Below, one piece after another: positions 1 through 8,073 of a stretch of 64,000 bases of DNA (positions are counted from its first letter, which is position 1; every line of letters starts with the position of its first letter). A model generated the notes under the pieces. The model was not told the DNA's origin. It was given only the letters and a program-made list of their open reading frames with translations, and ran no database searches. Position numbers and translations under genes: made by a program. The DNA is from Amycolatopsis echigonensis (lineage in GTDB: Bacteria > Actinomycetota > Actinomycetes > Mycobacteriales > Pseudonocardiaceae), in NCBI RefSeq assembly GCF_014174495.1, contig NZ_JACJHR010000006.1:62001-126000 (forward strand), given 5' to 3'.

Positions 1-356
1 GGATCAACCTCGCGGCGTTCGACGTGCTGACCGGCCTGCGCCGCGCGGGCGCCCCGTACCGCCGCACCGTCGGCGAGATCGCCGAATCGGCGCTGGTCAG
101 CCCGAGCGGAGTGACCCAGCGCGCCGACCGGCTGGAACGGGCGGGCCTGATCGTGCGCGAACGGATCGACCAGGACCGCCGGATCGTCCACCTCCGGCTG
201 ACCGAAAGCGGCCTCGACCTCGTCGACCGCGTGGCGAACGCGCATTTCCCCCGGGAGAACGAACTCCTGGGCGAGATGGAGCCGGGCGAGCGGGCGGCAT
301 TGGCCAGGCTGCTGGGAACGCTGGAGAAATCCTTGTCCGCGGCCGGTGCGGAGTAA
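1..356 (+). CDS. MarR-family transcriptional regulator (5' end outside window)
   Basis: The reading frame is already open at the left window edge, so the N-terminus is missing. What remains is the winged helix of a MarR regulator: a helix-turn-helix with 'VGEIAESALVSPSGVTQ' followed by the recognition helix 'RADRLERAGLI' and the wing 'RERIDQDRRIVHLRLTESG', then a C-terminal dimerisation helix ending in 'LARLLGTLEKSLSAAG'. The DxRxxxV/L-x-L-T wing signature is typical of the family. MarR proteins are dimeric, usually ligand-responsive repressors. Target genes cannot be inferred because the upstream neighbourhood is outside the window. Confidence 0.88.
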   Translation, partial: INLAAFDVLTGLRRAGAPYRRTVGEIAESALVSPSGVTQRADRLERAGLIVRERIDQDRRIVHLRLTESGLDLVDRVANAHFPRENELLGEMEPGERAALARLLGTLEKSLSAAGAE

Positions 357-539
357 CGGCGGGGCCGCGGGGGATCAACGCGGCCGGGCTTCGCGGTCCT
401 GGTTTCCACCGGTGGCGAAGCAGACCTGTCGCTCGGAGAGATCTGCCTGGCGACGGTCGACGACCCGGAGGTCACTTCCTACGCGCAGCACACTCGACAT
501 CGACGCAATGTACGCGCAACCCGAACTGAAACAGGAACC

Positions 540-1016
540 ATGGCAATCAGCTACGGTCTCGGCCTGTCGACAGACCTCTCAGCCGAACAATTCGCCCGCG
601 AGACGACCCTTATCGGGCAACGACTGGGGCTTTACCCGCCCGACCTCGAACTCGAGCAGCTGGCCGGTGGCGGAGCGACGACCACACGCAACTCATGGAG
701 CCGCATCCGGCCCACCCCTCCCGAACCATGGCAGCCTGAGATCACGGAGCTGGGAATCACCACCCGGGTCCGTATGGTAATCCGGCTGGACACAGACGAC
801 CAGCTACTCGAACAGGAAGACGATTTCATCGCACTGGTCGGGCAAATCCTGGCCAGCCTTCCCGGCGACGCGCTCATGAGCGGCCTCGACGTCCTCTGGC
901 TCGTCCGAAAGAACGGCGTCATCGACGTCAACCAAGCCGACGACTTCTGGACCCCTGAACGTCTCGCCCTGCTCCCTCAGCCCTGCAATCGACGACCTAT
1001 ACCCTCGAATGACTGA
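540..1016 (+). CDS. SitI3-like putative immunity protein
   Basis: A 158-aa soluble protein with no signal peptide. It starts at ATG with AGGA four to five bases upstream. The opening 'MAISYGLGLSTDLSAEQ', the central 'VRMVIRLD' strand, 'LPGDALMSGLDVLWLVRKNG' and the closing 'DDFWTPERLALLP' resemble actinobacterial proteins annotated as SitI3 family, named after the immunity protein of the Myxococcus SitA3 polymorphic toxin. That family match is from memory and was not searched. Its position 150 bp from a decayed RHS tail on the opposite strand fits an orphan immunity gene left behind by a lost toxin. Alternative: an unrelated hypothetical protein. Confidence 0.6.
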   Translation: MAISYGLGLSTDLSAEQFARETTLIGQRLGLYPPDLELEQLAGGGATTTRNSWSRIRPTPPEPWQPEITELGITTRVRMVIRLDTDDQLLEQEDDFIALVGQILASLPGDALMSGLDVLWLVRKNGVIDVNQADDFWTPERLALLPQPCNRRPIPSND

Positions 1017-1170
1017 CAATGACGGAGTGCTCTCGCGACGTCGTTCAGGCAGGTCGACGGGCGCAAGTTTCGGACGGACTCAGTGCGGCTCGGGGGCTTC
1101 CGCGACCCATAAACTCAGGGTGGGCGTGTCCGTACGGCGCCGCGAGGGCGGTGAATAGTCCGAGTGTGCG

Positions 1171-1480
1171 TTAGCCTGCCACGAGCGGCGCGCAGGAGTC
1201 AGTGAAGTTTCGTCGGTGGGTGGTCGATACCGTTTTGCTGCGCCCGCTTGTAAGCCTTCTGATCATCAGGCTGGCCCGCGTTCTTGGCGTCGACGGCACC
1301 CTGCTCGTCACTGCTGAGCTTCGCGCCGGACTGCCCGCCGGGCCGCAGAGACCGGAGGGATCGGTGAAGGTCAGCGGGTTCTCCGACGCGTAGCCGCAGG
1401 CAGCTCCGGTCGCATCGACAAGCGGATCGACTGTGAGGTACGGGCGCGTGCGGGTCATTTGATGCCAGTACAGATCTCAT
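1171..1480 (-). pseudogene. RHS-repeat core C-terminal fragment, frameshifted
   Basis: Minus-strand translation gives 'RPYLTVDPLVDATG...GYASENPLTFTDPSGL', the hallmark end of the RHS-associated core domain (consensus GRFTSVDPLVD...YAYANNNPVTNSDPTGL), which precedes the variable toxin tip of RHS proteins. After 'DPSGLCG' the frame changes: a second frame continues with 'SGAKLSSDEQGAVDAKN' and stops at position 1199. There is no upstream RHS repeat region; the next gene upstream is an unrelated LysR gene on the other strand. It is therefore a truncated and frameshifted relic of an RHS/polymorphic toxin gene, facing a SitI3-like immunity gene. Confidence 0.7.
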
Positions 1481-1506
1481 GACGCGTCGATTGATACCGT
1501 CAGTGC

Positions 1507-2400
1507 ATGGCTTTCACGCTGGAACAGCTGCGTGGGTTTGTCGCGGTCGCGGACGAGCTGCACTTCGGTCGCGCGGCGGCCAGGCTGAAGATGACCCAGC
1601 CGCCGTTGAGCAGGCAGGTTCAGAAGCTGGAGCGGGCAGTGGGCGCGCAGTTGCTGGTCCGGGACAACCGCCGCGTGGAGTTGACCGCGGCTGGCGAAGT
1701 GTTTCTGCTCGAAGCTCGCAGGCTGCTCTCGCTCGCCGACGCCGCGCCTGATCTGGCCCGCCGGGTGTCTTCGGGATCGACCGGAATGGTGCGCATCGGC
1801 TTCACCGCGGCATCGACCTACGGCACGCTCGGCATGCTGCTGAACCGGCTCAGCGCGGAACTGCCCGAAGTTGACCTCGGCCTCTACGAGATGGTCACCG
1901 GGGAGCAGGTCTCCGCTCTGCGCAACGAAGAGATCGATCTCGGTCTCGCGCGCCCGCCGTTCGACCACAAGACGTTCAGTTCGCACTTGTTGCACCGCGA
2001 GGAAATGCTGGTCGCTGCACCCGCCGGAGACCGGCTGCTCGAGCTCGGCCGCGACGTGAACGCTGACGACGTGAGCGACGAGCCGGTGATCATGCATTCT
2101 CCCGTCGAAGCCAGGTACTTCCACGACCTGGTGGTCGGCATCGTGCCGCTCGCGCGCCAGAACACGGTGCACGCGGTCAGCCAGGTGCTGACCATGCTCT
2201 GGCTGGTCGCGGCGGGGCGCGGGATCGCCTTCGTGCCCGCCTCGGCGGCGCGGCTGTCCGTTCCCGGCGTGGGTTTCGTCCGGCTGGCGACCGCGGTGCC
2301 GCAGCCCGCCGAACTGCATCTGCTGTGGCGACGGGACTCCCCGAACCCGGCACTGTGGCGTGCGCTGGAGGTGTTGAGGGGATTCGCCCCGCTCCCGTGA
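1507..2400 (+). CDS. LysR-family transcriptional regulator
   Basis: A 297-aa protein of standard LysR length. Residues 1-60 form the winged helix ('LEQLRGFVAVADELHFGRAAARLKMTQPPLSRQVQKLE'), close to the BenM/CatM-type signature 'HFGRAAxxLxxxQPxLSRQI'. Residues 90-290 form the periplasmic-binding-like effector domain ('GMVRIGFTAASTYGTLGMLL', 'GEQVSALRNEEIDLGLAR', 'LVAAGRGIAFVPAS'). The ATG start has no strong ribosome site. The next gene on the same strand is a galactarate/talarate-type dehydratase, and a T-N11-A inverted repeat lies between them at 2445-2459. An activator role for that dehydratase is a reasonable inference. Confidence 0.93.
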   Translation: MAFTLEQLRGFVAVADELHFGRAAARLKMTQPPLSRQVQKLERAVGAQLLVRDNRRVELTAAGEVFLLEARRLLSLADAAPDLARRVSSGSTGMVRIGFTAASTYGTLGMLLNRLSAELPEVDLGLYEMVTGEQVSALRNEEIDLGLARPPFDHKTFSSHLLHREEMLVAAPAGDRLLELGRDVNADDVSDEPVIMHSPVEARYFHDLVVGIVPLARQNTVHAVSQVLTMLWLVAAGRGIAFVPASAARLSVPGVGFVRLATAVPQPAELHLLWRRDSPNPALWRALEVLRGFAPLP

Positions 2401-2444
2401 CCGGTTGTGCGGTCTTCAAAGGCAGCAGCGAACGAGGCTCAGCG

Positions 2445-2459
2445 ATACCTTACAGGTAT
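2445..2459. promoter_or_regulatory. Inverted repeat, candidate LysR-type operator
   Basis: ATACC-TTACA-GGTAT: perfect 5-bp arms around a 5-bp spacer, containing the T-N11-A pattern that LysR regulators recognise. It lies just downstream of the LysR gene and upstream of the dehydratase. Weak outer symmetry (GC...GC) extends it. No binding evidence is available from sequence alone. Confidence 0.4.
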
Positions 2460-2562
2460 TGCATGATGCGAAACGGCACTTGGACAAGCATCGATCTCGA
2501 CGCTTACGGTGCCTGTGAACGCACACCGTGCATAGCTACTGGAAGCCAAGAGGACGACCACT

Positions 2563-2694
2563 GTGACGCCTATGCCGCCCGATGTCGCCGTCGAGGAACG
2601 GACCATGGAGCCGCTTGCGCCGCCGGTGACGTATCAGGACACCGAACCGCGCTGCTCGACCCGCACGGCGCGTACCCGGCCTGTCGACGGGTGA
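2563..2694 (+). other. Short reading frame with good ribosome site, possible transporter remnant
   Basis: The 490-bp stretch between the LysR gene and the dehydratase holds one short frame worth noting. A GTG at 2563 preceded by AAGAGGA (spacing about 8) opens a 43-codon frame beginning 'VTPMPPDVAVEERTMEPL' and ending at 2694. The start resembles the N-terminus of an MFS sugar-acid transporter gene, a frequent neighbour of galactarate dehydratases, but nothing after it encodes membrane segments. It may be the stub left by a deletion, or noncoding. No further gene is visible up to 2897. Confidence 0.25.
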
Positions 2695-2897
2695 CCAGTT
2701 CGGCGACAGGCTGTCCGCCCCTCGAGGCCGGAGCCGCGTTCAACCGCCCGGAGGCGGCCGCCGCATGCGAATGTGCTTTCGAGCGCGCAGGCTCCGCAGC
2801 TACGACGACACAACCATGCCCTGGATCCGGCCCCAGTGGCGCGGTACAAACCCGATCGATCGTGCTTGGCCCGCTGGCCCTTAGCTGAGGAGTGCTC

Positions 2898-4040
2898 ATG
2901 TCCCCGTCCGCTGTGCTCGACCGGATCTCCTCGGTCAAGCTGTCCTCGGTGACTCTTCCGCTGCCGACCGGGATCAGCGATGCTAAAGTTCTGACCGGCA
3001 GGCAACGTCCGATGACCGAAGTGGTCTTCCTCTTCGCGGAGATCACCGCCGAGTCCGGTGCCGAGGGAGTCGGCTTCAGCTATTCGAAGCGGGCGGGTGG
3101 GCCCGCTCAGTTCGCGCACGCGCGTGAGGTCGCGCCCGACTTGATCGGCGAAGACCCCAGCGATATCGGCAGGTTGTGGACCAAACTGACTTGGTCGGGA
3201 GCCTCCGTCGGCCGCAGCGGCGCCGCCACGCAGGCGCTGGCGGCAATCGACGTCGCGCTCTGGGACATGAAGGCCAAGCGTGCCGGACTGCCGCTGGCAA
3301 AACTGCTGGGCGCGCACCGCGATTCGGTGCGCTGCTACAACACCTCGGGCGGGTTTCTGCACGAGCCGGTCGAGCAGATCAAGGACAACGCCACGCGCAC
3401 GCTCGAATCCGGCGTCGGCGGCATCAAGATCAAGGTCGGCCAGCCGGACCTGGCCGAGGACCTGCGTCGCGTGGCCGCGATCCGCGAGCATCTCGGCGAC
3501 GCGGTCCCGCTGATGGTGGACGCGAACCAGCAATGGGACCGGCCGACCGCGATGCGGGCCGGCCGCGCACTGGAAGAGTTCGGCCTGATCTGGATCGAGG
3601 AACCGCTGGACGCCTACGACGCCGAAGGGCATGCCGAACTGGCGCGGTCGCTGACCACCGCGGTGGCCACCGGCGAAATGCTGACCAGCGTCGCCGAGCA
3701 TTACGAGTTGATCCGCCACGCTGCCGCCGACATCCTCCAGCCGGACGCGCCGCGTATCGGCGGCATCACGCAGTTCCTCCGGCTGGCAACGCTGGCCGAG
3801 CACCGGAATCTGCAACTGGCCCCGCATTTCGCCATGGAGATCCACGTGCACCTGGCCGCGGCCTACCCGCACGAGCCGTGGGTCGAGCATTTCGACTGGC
3901 TGTACCCGTTGTTCAACGAGCGGCTGGAAATCAGCGAGGGCCGGATGCATCTGTCGGAGCGGCCGGGCCTCGGTATCACCCTGAGCGAGCAGGCCCGCGC
4001 TTGGACCACCGACACCGTTACGATCGGTAATGCTCGGTAA
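2898..4040 (+). CDS. Enolase-superfamily sugar-acid dehydratase, L-talarate/galactarate dehydratase-like
   Basis: A 380-aa mandelate racemase/muconate lactonizing enzyme family protein. The ATG at 2898 is preferred over the GTG at 2892 because GAGGAG sits five bases before it. Visible active site: K177-I-K179 (KxK base), metal ligands D208, E234 and E260, and the Asp-His dyad D283/H310 ('QPDAPR', 'LAPHFAMEIH'). The C-terminal block 'EPWVEHFDWLYPLFNERL' and 'RPGLGITLSEQARAWT' matches L-talarate/galactarate dehydratases, which remove water from C2-C3 of hexaric acids to give 5-keto-4-deoxyglucarate. Exact substrate is unproven; superfamily membership is certain. Upstream LysR gene is the likely regulator. 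Confidence 0.88.
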   Translation: MSPSAVLDRISSVKLSSVTLPLPTGISDAKVLTGRQRPMTEVVFLFAEITAESGAEGVGFSYSKRAGGPAQFAHAREVAPDLIGEDPSDIGRLWTKLTWSGASVGRSGAATQALAAIDVALWDMKAKRAGLPLAKLLGAHRDSVRCYNTSGGFLHEPVEQIKDNATRTLESGVGGIKIKVGQPDLAEDLRRVAAIREHLGDAVPLMVDANQQWDRPTAMRAGRALEEFGLIWIEEPLDAYDAEGHAELARSLTTAVATGEMLTSVAEHYELIRHAAADILQPDAPRIGGITQFLRLATLAEHRNLQLAPHFAMEIHVHLAAAYPHEPWVEHFDWLYPLFNERLEISEGRMHLSERPGLGITLSEQARAWTTDTVTIGNAR

Positions 4041-4430
4041 AGAGTGCGCGACAACTGTCGTCGGTAGTGCGGTACCGGTGGTGCGGCCCGAAGGCGGCAC
4101 AGTTGACGGCAAGCACATTGTTGGCCTAGCGGCCGGGCGGCGCGAAAAAACGAACTTCTTTGTGCGCGGATTCGTATGTTCGCGGCGTTAGAAGAATCGT
4201 GTTCGATTGGTTCCGCTGTGGGTTGTCCGTCGAGGTTGAGCGACATTTTTGAGCTTGTTGGCGGCGGAGCGACGCCTGGCTGTGCCTGCGTCGTTCGTTC
4301 GATGCCGTGTGTACCGGTGGGACGCTCTGGCCAACTTGGAGCGTCGTGGTCGACGGCCCGCGCCGGGTTGCTCGCGAGACGCGGCGGCCCGTTCTGTCCC
4401 TTGGTAAGGCTTCCGGCCAACGGGAATAGT
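4041..4430. other. Intergenic stretch without recognisable gene
   Basis: About 390 bases between the dehydratase and the amidase remnant. No frame in either direction has a recognisable family, and no clear promoter or terminator is visible. It may be decayed DNA belonging to the neighbouring amidase remnant. Confidence 0.5.
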
Positions 4431-4664
4431 CTCGAAGCGTTGCGGACGCTGATGCGGGGCGGAGTCACAGCGCTTGCTCCGTATTTCCGGGCCATCTGCG
4501 GCGTGGACCAGCCGTTGAGCTGCATGGCCACTCCGGCGGCAGGTCTTCCGGTCGGGCTGACCGTCCAAGGAGGACGGTTCGACGACCGCAGGGCCCTGCG
4601 CCTCGCCGAACGGATGGCGGAGACGTTGTCGAACACCGAGCCGGTGGACTGGGTTCCAGCCTAG
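4431..4664 (+). pseudogene. Amidase-family C-terminal remnant
   Basis: The plus-strand frame ends 'QPLSCMATPAAGLPVGLTVQ' and 'GGRFDDRRALRLAERM', which is the C-terminal block of amidase-signature enzymes (consensus P-x-N-x-x-G-x-P-A...GLPVGLQ...FDE...L). The Ser-Ser-Lys catalytic core that should lie 200-300 residues upstream is absent; the preceding sequence in the frame has no amidase similarity. It is a 3' fragment of a deleted gene, converging on the serine hydrolase stop at 4661. Confidence 0.6.
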
Positions 4665-5659
4665 AGCCGCACAGCCGCGGAGTGGAAATCTCGGCGCACC
4701 GTTTCGATCCCGGTCGTCGCGCGGGTGGGGTGGACACGGTTGGTGAGGAGGACATAGTACCGGCCCCGGCCGGGTTCGAACCACACGCTGGTTCCGGTGA
4801 ATCCCGTGTGCCCGTACGAATCCGGTGCCAGCTCGGTGCCCACCGGGGAGCCGGGCACGTCCAGGCACTGCCAGGCGAGGCCGCGGCGCAGGTTCAGCCC
4901 GGGGGTCTGACAAGCGATCATCTCGGCGTGCGTCTCAGGTTTGAGCAGGGGAGCGGCGCCCGCGGCGAGAAGCTGTGCCCAGCGCTCCATATCCGACAGC
5001 GTGGAGAACAGGCCGGCGTGGCCGCAAATTCCGCCTAGCACCACGGCGTTCTCGTCGTGCACCTCGCCGCGGACGACGTGTCCGCGCCAGGGGCAGTCCT
5101 CGGTGGCGACGGCGTCCGCGACCGGTCCGAAGCCGGTCGAGGCGAGGCCGGCGGGCGTGCTGACCAGGTTGGCGACGAGCTGGTCCAGGGGGACGCCTCC
5201 GGCGGCTTCGGCGACCAAGCCGAGGAGGATGAAGCCCTGCGACGAGTACTCCACCTGTCCGTCAGTGCGACGCGGCCCGACACGGATCGCTTCGAGCAGG
5301 TCGGTACGGGTGGAATGGGTGCGCCACAACGGAGTTCCGCCTGGCAGCCCGGACGTGTGCGTCAGCAGCTGCCGGACCGTGATTTCGGCCGAGTACGACG
5401 GCAGGTACCGGGAAACCGGGTCGTCGAAGGACAACGAGCCCCGGTCGGCGAGTGCGCCGACGACCATCCCGACGACTGGTTTCGTCACCGAAGCCAGATC
5501 CCATCGGCTGTTCGCCGCGACCGCGGGGCCGTCCCGCCACAGCGTGCCGAGCATGCCCCGGTCGAGCACGCCGTCCGCGGTGCCGACCGACCACGCGGCG
5601 GCGGAATAGACGCGATTCTCCCGGCCGCGCGCCAGGATTTCGGCCAGCTCAGTCGTCAT
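4661..5659 (-). CDS. Serine hydrolase of the beta-lactamase/class C (AmpC-like, PF00144) family
   Basis: A 332-aa protein with the penicillin-recognition fold motifs: nucleophile motif S57-V-T-K60, Tyr motif Y138-S-S and a late 'GHTGFTG' in place of KTG, plus the common 'VRQLLTHTSGLPGG' loop. There is no signal peptide, so it is probably cytoplasmic; such proteins include esterases and D-aminopeptidases. The ATG at 5659 lies inside the 3' end of the upstream IclR gene (11-bp overlap), so the two are cotranscribed. Location beside a peptide importer suggests hydrolysis of an imported amide or ester, which is inference. Confidence 0.85.
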   Translation of the reverse strand: MTTELAEILARGRENRVYSAAAWSVGTADGVLDRGMLGTLWRDGPAVAANSRWDLASVTKPVVGMVVGALADRGSLSFDDPVSRYLPSYSAEITVRQLLTHTSGLPGGTPLWRTHSTRTDLLEAIRVGPRRTDGQVEYSSQGFILLGLVAEAAGGVPLDQLVANLVSTPAGLASTGFGPVADAVATEDCPWRGHVVRGEVHDENAVVLGGICGHAGLFSTLSDMERWAQLLAAGAAPLLKPETHAEMIACQTPGLNLRRGLAWQCLDVPGSPVGTELAPDSYGHTGFTGTSVWFEPGRGRYYVLLTNRVHPTRATTGIETVRRDFHSAAVRL

Positions 5660-6458
5660 CCGGCACCGACCGGACCGGCGCACTGCTCAGCGCCGCCGAA
5701 ATCCGGTTCGCCGCCTCGGCGACCAGCGGACCGAGTGTCGGGAAACTGTCGGGCGGCAAGGTGAACGTCAATCCGGCCACGCTGACCGCACCCGCCACCT
5801 GTCCGTCCGCGGCCAGCACGGGAGCGGCGACACAACGGACGTGCTGCTCGTGCTGCTCGTCGTCCACGACGTACCCGAGAGTGTCCACAGTGGTCAGGGA
5901 CGCCCGGATTTCCGCCGGATCCGTGACGGTCTTCGGCGTGCGGGCGCGCAGCCGCGCGGCGTCGAGCACGGCAGCGACTTCTGGCGGCGACAGCCGGGAA
6001 AGGATCGCGCGGCCGACTCCGGTGCAGTAGAGCGGGACCTCGCCGCCGGGACGGGTGTTGAGCCGGTACGCCTGGTCCGGTTCGAGCTTGTCCACGTAGA
6101 CCGCGCGGTCCGCGTGCCGCACCGCGTAGTGCACGGTGTGCCCGGTCCGCCGCCGCAGGTCGGCGAGGATCGGCCGGATCGCCGGACGTGCGGCGAGCAC
6201 CGCCGCCGACATCCCCAGCAGCCGGGGTCCGACGGTGTAGCGGCCGCCGCCGAGCCCGACCGCGAACCCGGCCTCGGAGAATGTCTGCAGCATCCGGTGC
6301 GTGGTCGGTTTCGGCAGGTCGCAGGCCTCGGCGAGGTCGGCGAGCCGGTGCGGGCCGCCCGGTCGCGACAGCGCGGAGAGGACCTCGAGGGCCTTGTCGA
6401 CGGCACCGCGGGGCTCGGTCCGTCCGGTGCCGGGCGGACCGTTGACAGCGTTCTTCAC
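5649..6458 (-). CDS. IclR-family transcriptional regulator
   Basis: A 269-aa protein. Residues 15-75 form the IclR winged helix ('VDKALEVLSALSRPGGPHRLADLAEACDLPKPTTHRMLQTF'), and the rest is the IclR effector domain ('RRRTGHTVHYAVRH', 'LYCTGVGRAILS', 'GYVVDDEQHEQHVRCVAAPV'). The GTG at 6458 with AAGG-type site upstream is chosen because it places the HTH near the N-terminus; longer in-frame starts only add unstructured sequence. It is divergent from the ABC importer operon, with a TTCC-N7-GGAA repeat between them, so it probably controls both units. It overlaps the downstream serine hydrolase gene. Confidence 0.92.
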   Translation of the reverse strand: MKNAVNGPPGTGRTEPRGAVDKALEVLSALSRPGGPHRLADLAEACDLPKPTTHRMLQTFSEAGFAVGLGGGRYTVGPRLLGMSAAVLAARPAIRPILADLRRRTGHTVHYAVRHADRAVYVDKLEPDQAYRLNTRPGGEVPLYCTGVGRAILSRLSPPEVAAVLDAARLRARTPKTVTDPAEIRASLTTVDTLGYVVDDEQHEQHVRCVAAPVLAADGQVAGAVSVAGLTFTLPPDSFPTLGPLVAEAANRISAALSSAPVRSVPDDD

Positions 6459-6482
6459 GCCGCCTACCTTAGCGCAATCGCG

Positions 6483-6497
6483 TTCCATCTGACGGAA
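6483..6497. promoter_or_regulatory. Inverted repeat in the iclR/importer divergent promoter region
   Basis: TTCC-ATCTGAC-GGAA, in the 70-bp region between the IclR start and the importer lipoprotein start. IclR proteins commonly bind TTCC/GGAA-like palindromes near their own gene. The arms are only 4 bp, so this is a candidate only. Confidence 0.35.
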
Positions 6498-6528
6498 TGA
6501 GATGTCATCCCACGGAAAGGAAGACCCC

Positions 6529-8073
6529 GTGGCCCCACCTCCTCGCCTGTCCCGCCGCACGGCGCTCCGGCTGGCCGGGCTCACGCTGCCCGCGCTTGCC
6601 CTGCCCGCCGCGCTCGCCGCGTGCGCCACCGCGACCGGCAGTCCCGGCCGCGTGCTGCGCGTCGCCCAGACCGCCGACCCGAAGACGCTGGACCCGCAGA
6701 AACAGGGCGACCTGACCTCGATGAACGTCCTGATCAACCTGTTCGACACGCTCACCACGCGCGGACCGGACAACCAGCTCGCCCCGGGCCTCGCGCTGTC
6801 CTGGTCCTCGCTCGACCGGCTGACCTGGCGGTTCCGGCTGCGGCCCGGCGTGCGCTTCCACAACGGCGAGCCCTGCGACGCGCACGCGGTCGCGTTCAGC
6901 GTGCAACGGCTGCTGGACCCGGCGACGAAATCGCCGATCGTCGAGCTGCGCTATGTCAAGAAGGCGACGGTCGTCGACGACCTGACCGTCGACCTGCACC
7001 TCAGCGAACCGGACCCGATCCTGCCGGCGAAAGTGTCGCTGTTCGGCGGGGTTGTCGTGCCGCCGAACTACCTCCGGCAGGTCGGCAGCGCCGGCTTCGC
7101 GAAGCATCCGGTCGGTACCGGGCCGTTCGCCTTCGTCGAGTTCCAGCGCGACCACCAGACGCGGATGCGCGCGAATTCCGAGTACTGGGGCGGGAAACCG
7201 ACGTTCGACGAGCTGGTGTTCCTGCCGATGCCGGACCCGTCGTCGGCGCTGGCGTCGCTGCAGAGCGACCAGGTCGACATCGTCGCGAACCTGACCCCGG
7301 ACGCCGCCCTGCAGATCCAGGGGTACCGCGGCGTCGAGATCCGGCACTACCCGGGCATCCGCACGTCCTACCTGTCGCTCGACACCACCGCCGGCCCGCT
7401 GCGCGACGTGCGCGTGCGCCGGGCGCTCAACCACGCCGTCGACGTGCCGCTGCTGATCAGCGCGGTGCTCGACGGCAAGGCCCGCGAGGTGCCGACGATG
7501 TTCCCGCGCGAAGCGTTCGGCTTCGACCCGTCGATCCGGCCGTACGCCCGCGACGTCGGCCTCGCGAAACGGCTCCTCGCCGAGGCCGGCTACCCGAACG
7601 GCTTCGACACCACGCTCACCGCACAGACCGCGGACGCCAACACGGCCGAGGCGATCTCCGGCCTGCTCGCCCGCGCCGGAGTGCGCGCTCGGGTGGAACT
7701 GGTCGACGCCGGCACCTACAGCAGCCGCCTGACCTCGAACAACCGCGGGGCGCTCGGCCCGATCTACCTCGCCGCGAGCACCGGCTGGACGCTCGACGCG
7801 GAAAGCCTTGTGCAGTCCAACGTCCGCCACGACCGCAGGCAAAGCCGCTGGCGCAACTCCGAAGCCGACCGGCTCGTGGACGCCGAGGAGCAGTCGCTCG
7901 TGCCCGCCGAACGGCAGCGGGCGTTCACCGACCTCCAGCATCTTCTGAACCAGGAGGCGCCGTTCGTGTTCCTCTACCAGATCGACACCGTCTACGCGGT
8001 CAACACGCGACCGCGGTGGCAGCCGGGCGTCGTCGGCCTGCTCGCCATGGCTCGGGCGCAGGTGGCCTCGTGA
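6529..8073 (+). CDS. ABC transporter substrate-binding lipoprotein, family 5 (DppA/OppA type)
   Basis: A 514-aa extracytoplasmic solute-binding protein for peptides or similar ligands. The GTG at 6529 is chosen because AAAGGAAG lies five bases upstream and it places the signal peptide at the N-terminus: twin-arginine 'SRRTALRLAG' at residues 8-17 and lipobox 'LAAC' with Cys32, so it is probably Tat-exported and lipid-anchored. The mature domain has family-5 motifs 'DPKTLDPQKQGD', 'LAPGLALSW', 'FRLRPGVRFHNGEP' and 'VRRALNHAVD'. It is the first gene of a five-gene importer operon; the next gene overlaps by four bases. Confidence 0.93.
   Translation: MAPPPRLSRRTALRLAGLTLPALALPAALAACATATGSPGRVLRVAQTADPKTLDPQKQGDLTSMNVLINLFDTLTTRGPDNQLAPGLALSWSSLDRLTWRFRLRPGVRFHNGEPCDAHAVAFSVQRLLDPATKSPIVELRYVKKATVVDDLTVDLHLSEPDPILPAKVSLFGGVVVPPNYLRQVGSAGFAKHPVGTGPFAFVEFQRDHQTRMRANSEYWGGKPTFDELVFLPMPDPSSALASLQSDQVDIVANLTPDAALQIQGYRGVEIRHYPGIRTSYLSLDTTAGPLRDVRVRRALNHAVDVPLLISAVLDGKAREVPTMFPREAFGFDPSIRPYARDVGLAKRLLAEAGYPNGFDTTLTAQTADANTAEAISGLLARAGVRARVELVDAGTYSSRLTSNNRGALGPIYLAASTGWTLDAESLVQSNVRHDRRQSRWRNSEADRLVDAEEQSLVPAERQRAFTDLQHLLNQEAPFVFLYQIDTVYAVNTRPRWQPGVVGLLAMARAQVAS

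Noticed and set aside
2634-4118. A 494-residue minus-strand frame
   Set aside because: Fully antisense to the enolase-superfamily gene, whose catalytic residues are all in order on the plus strand.
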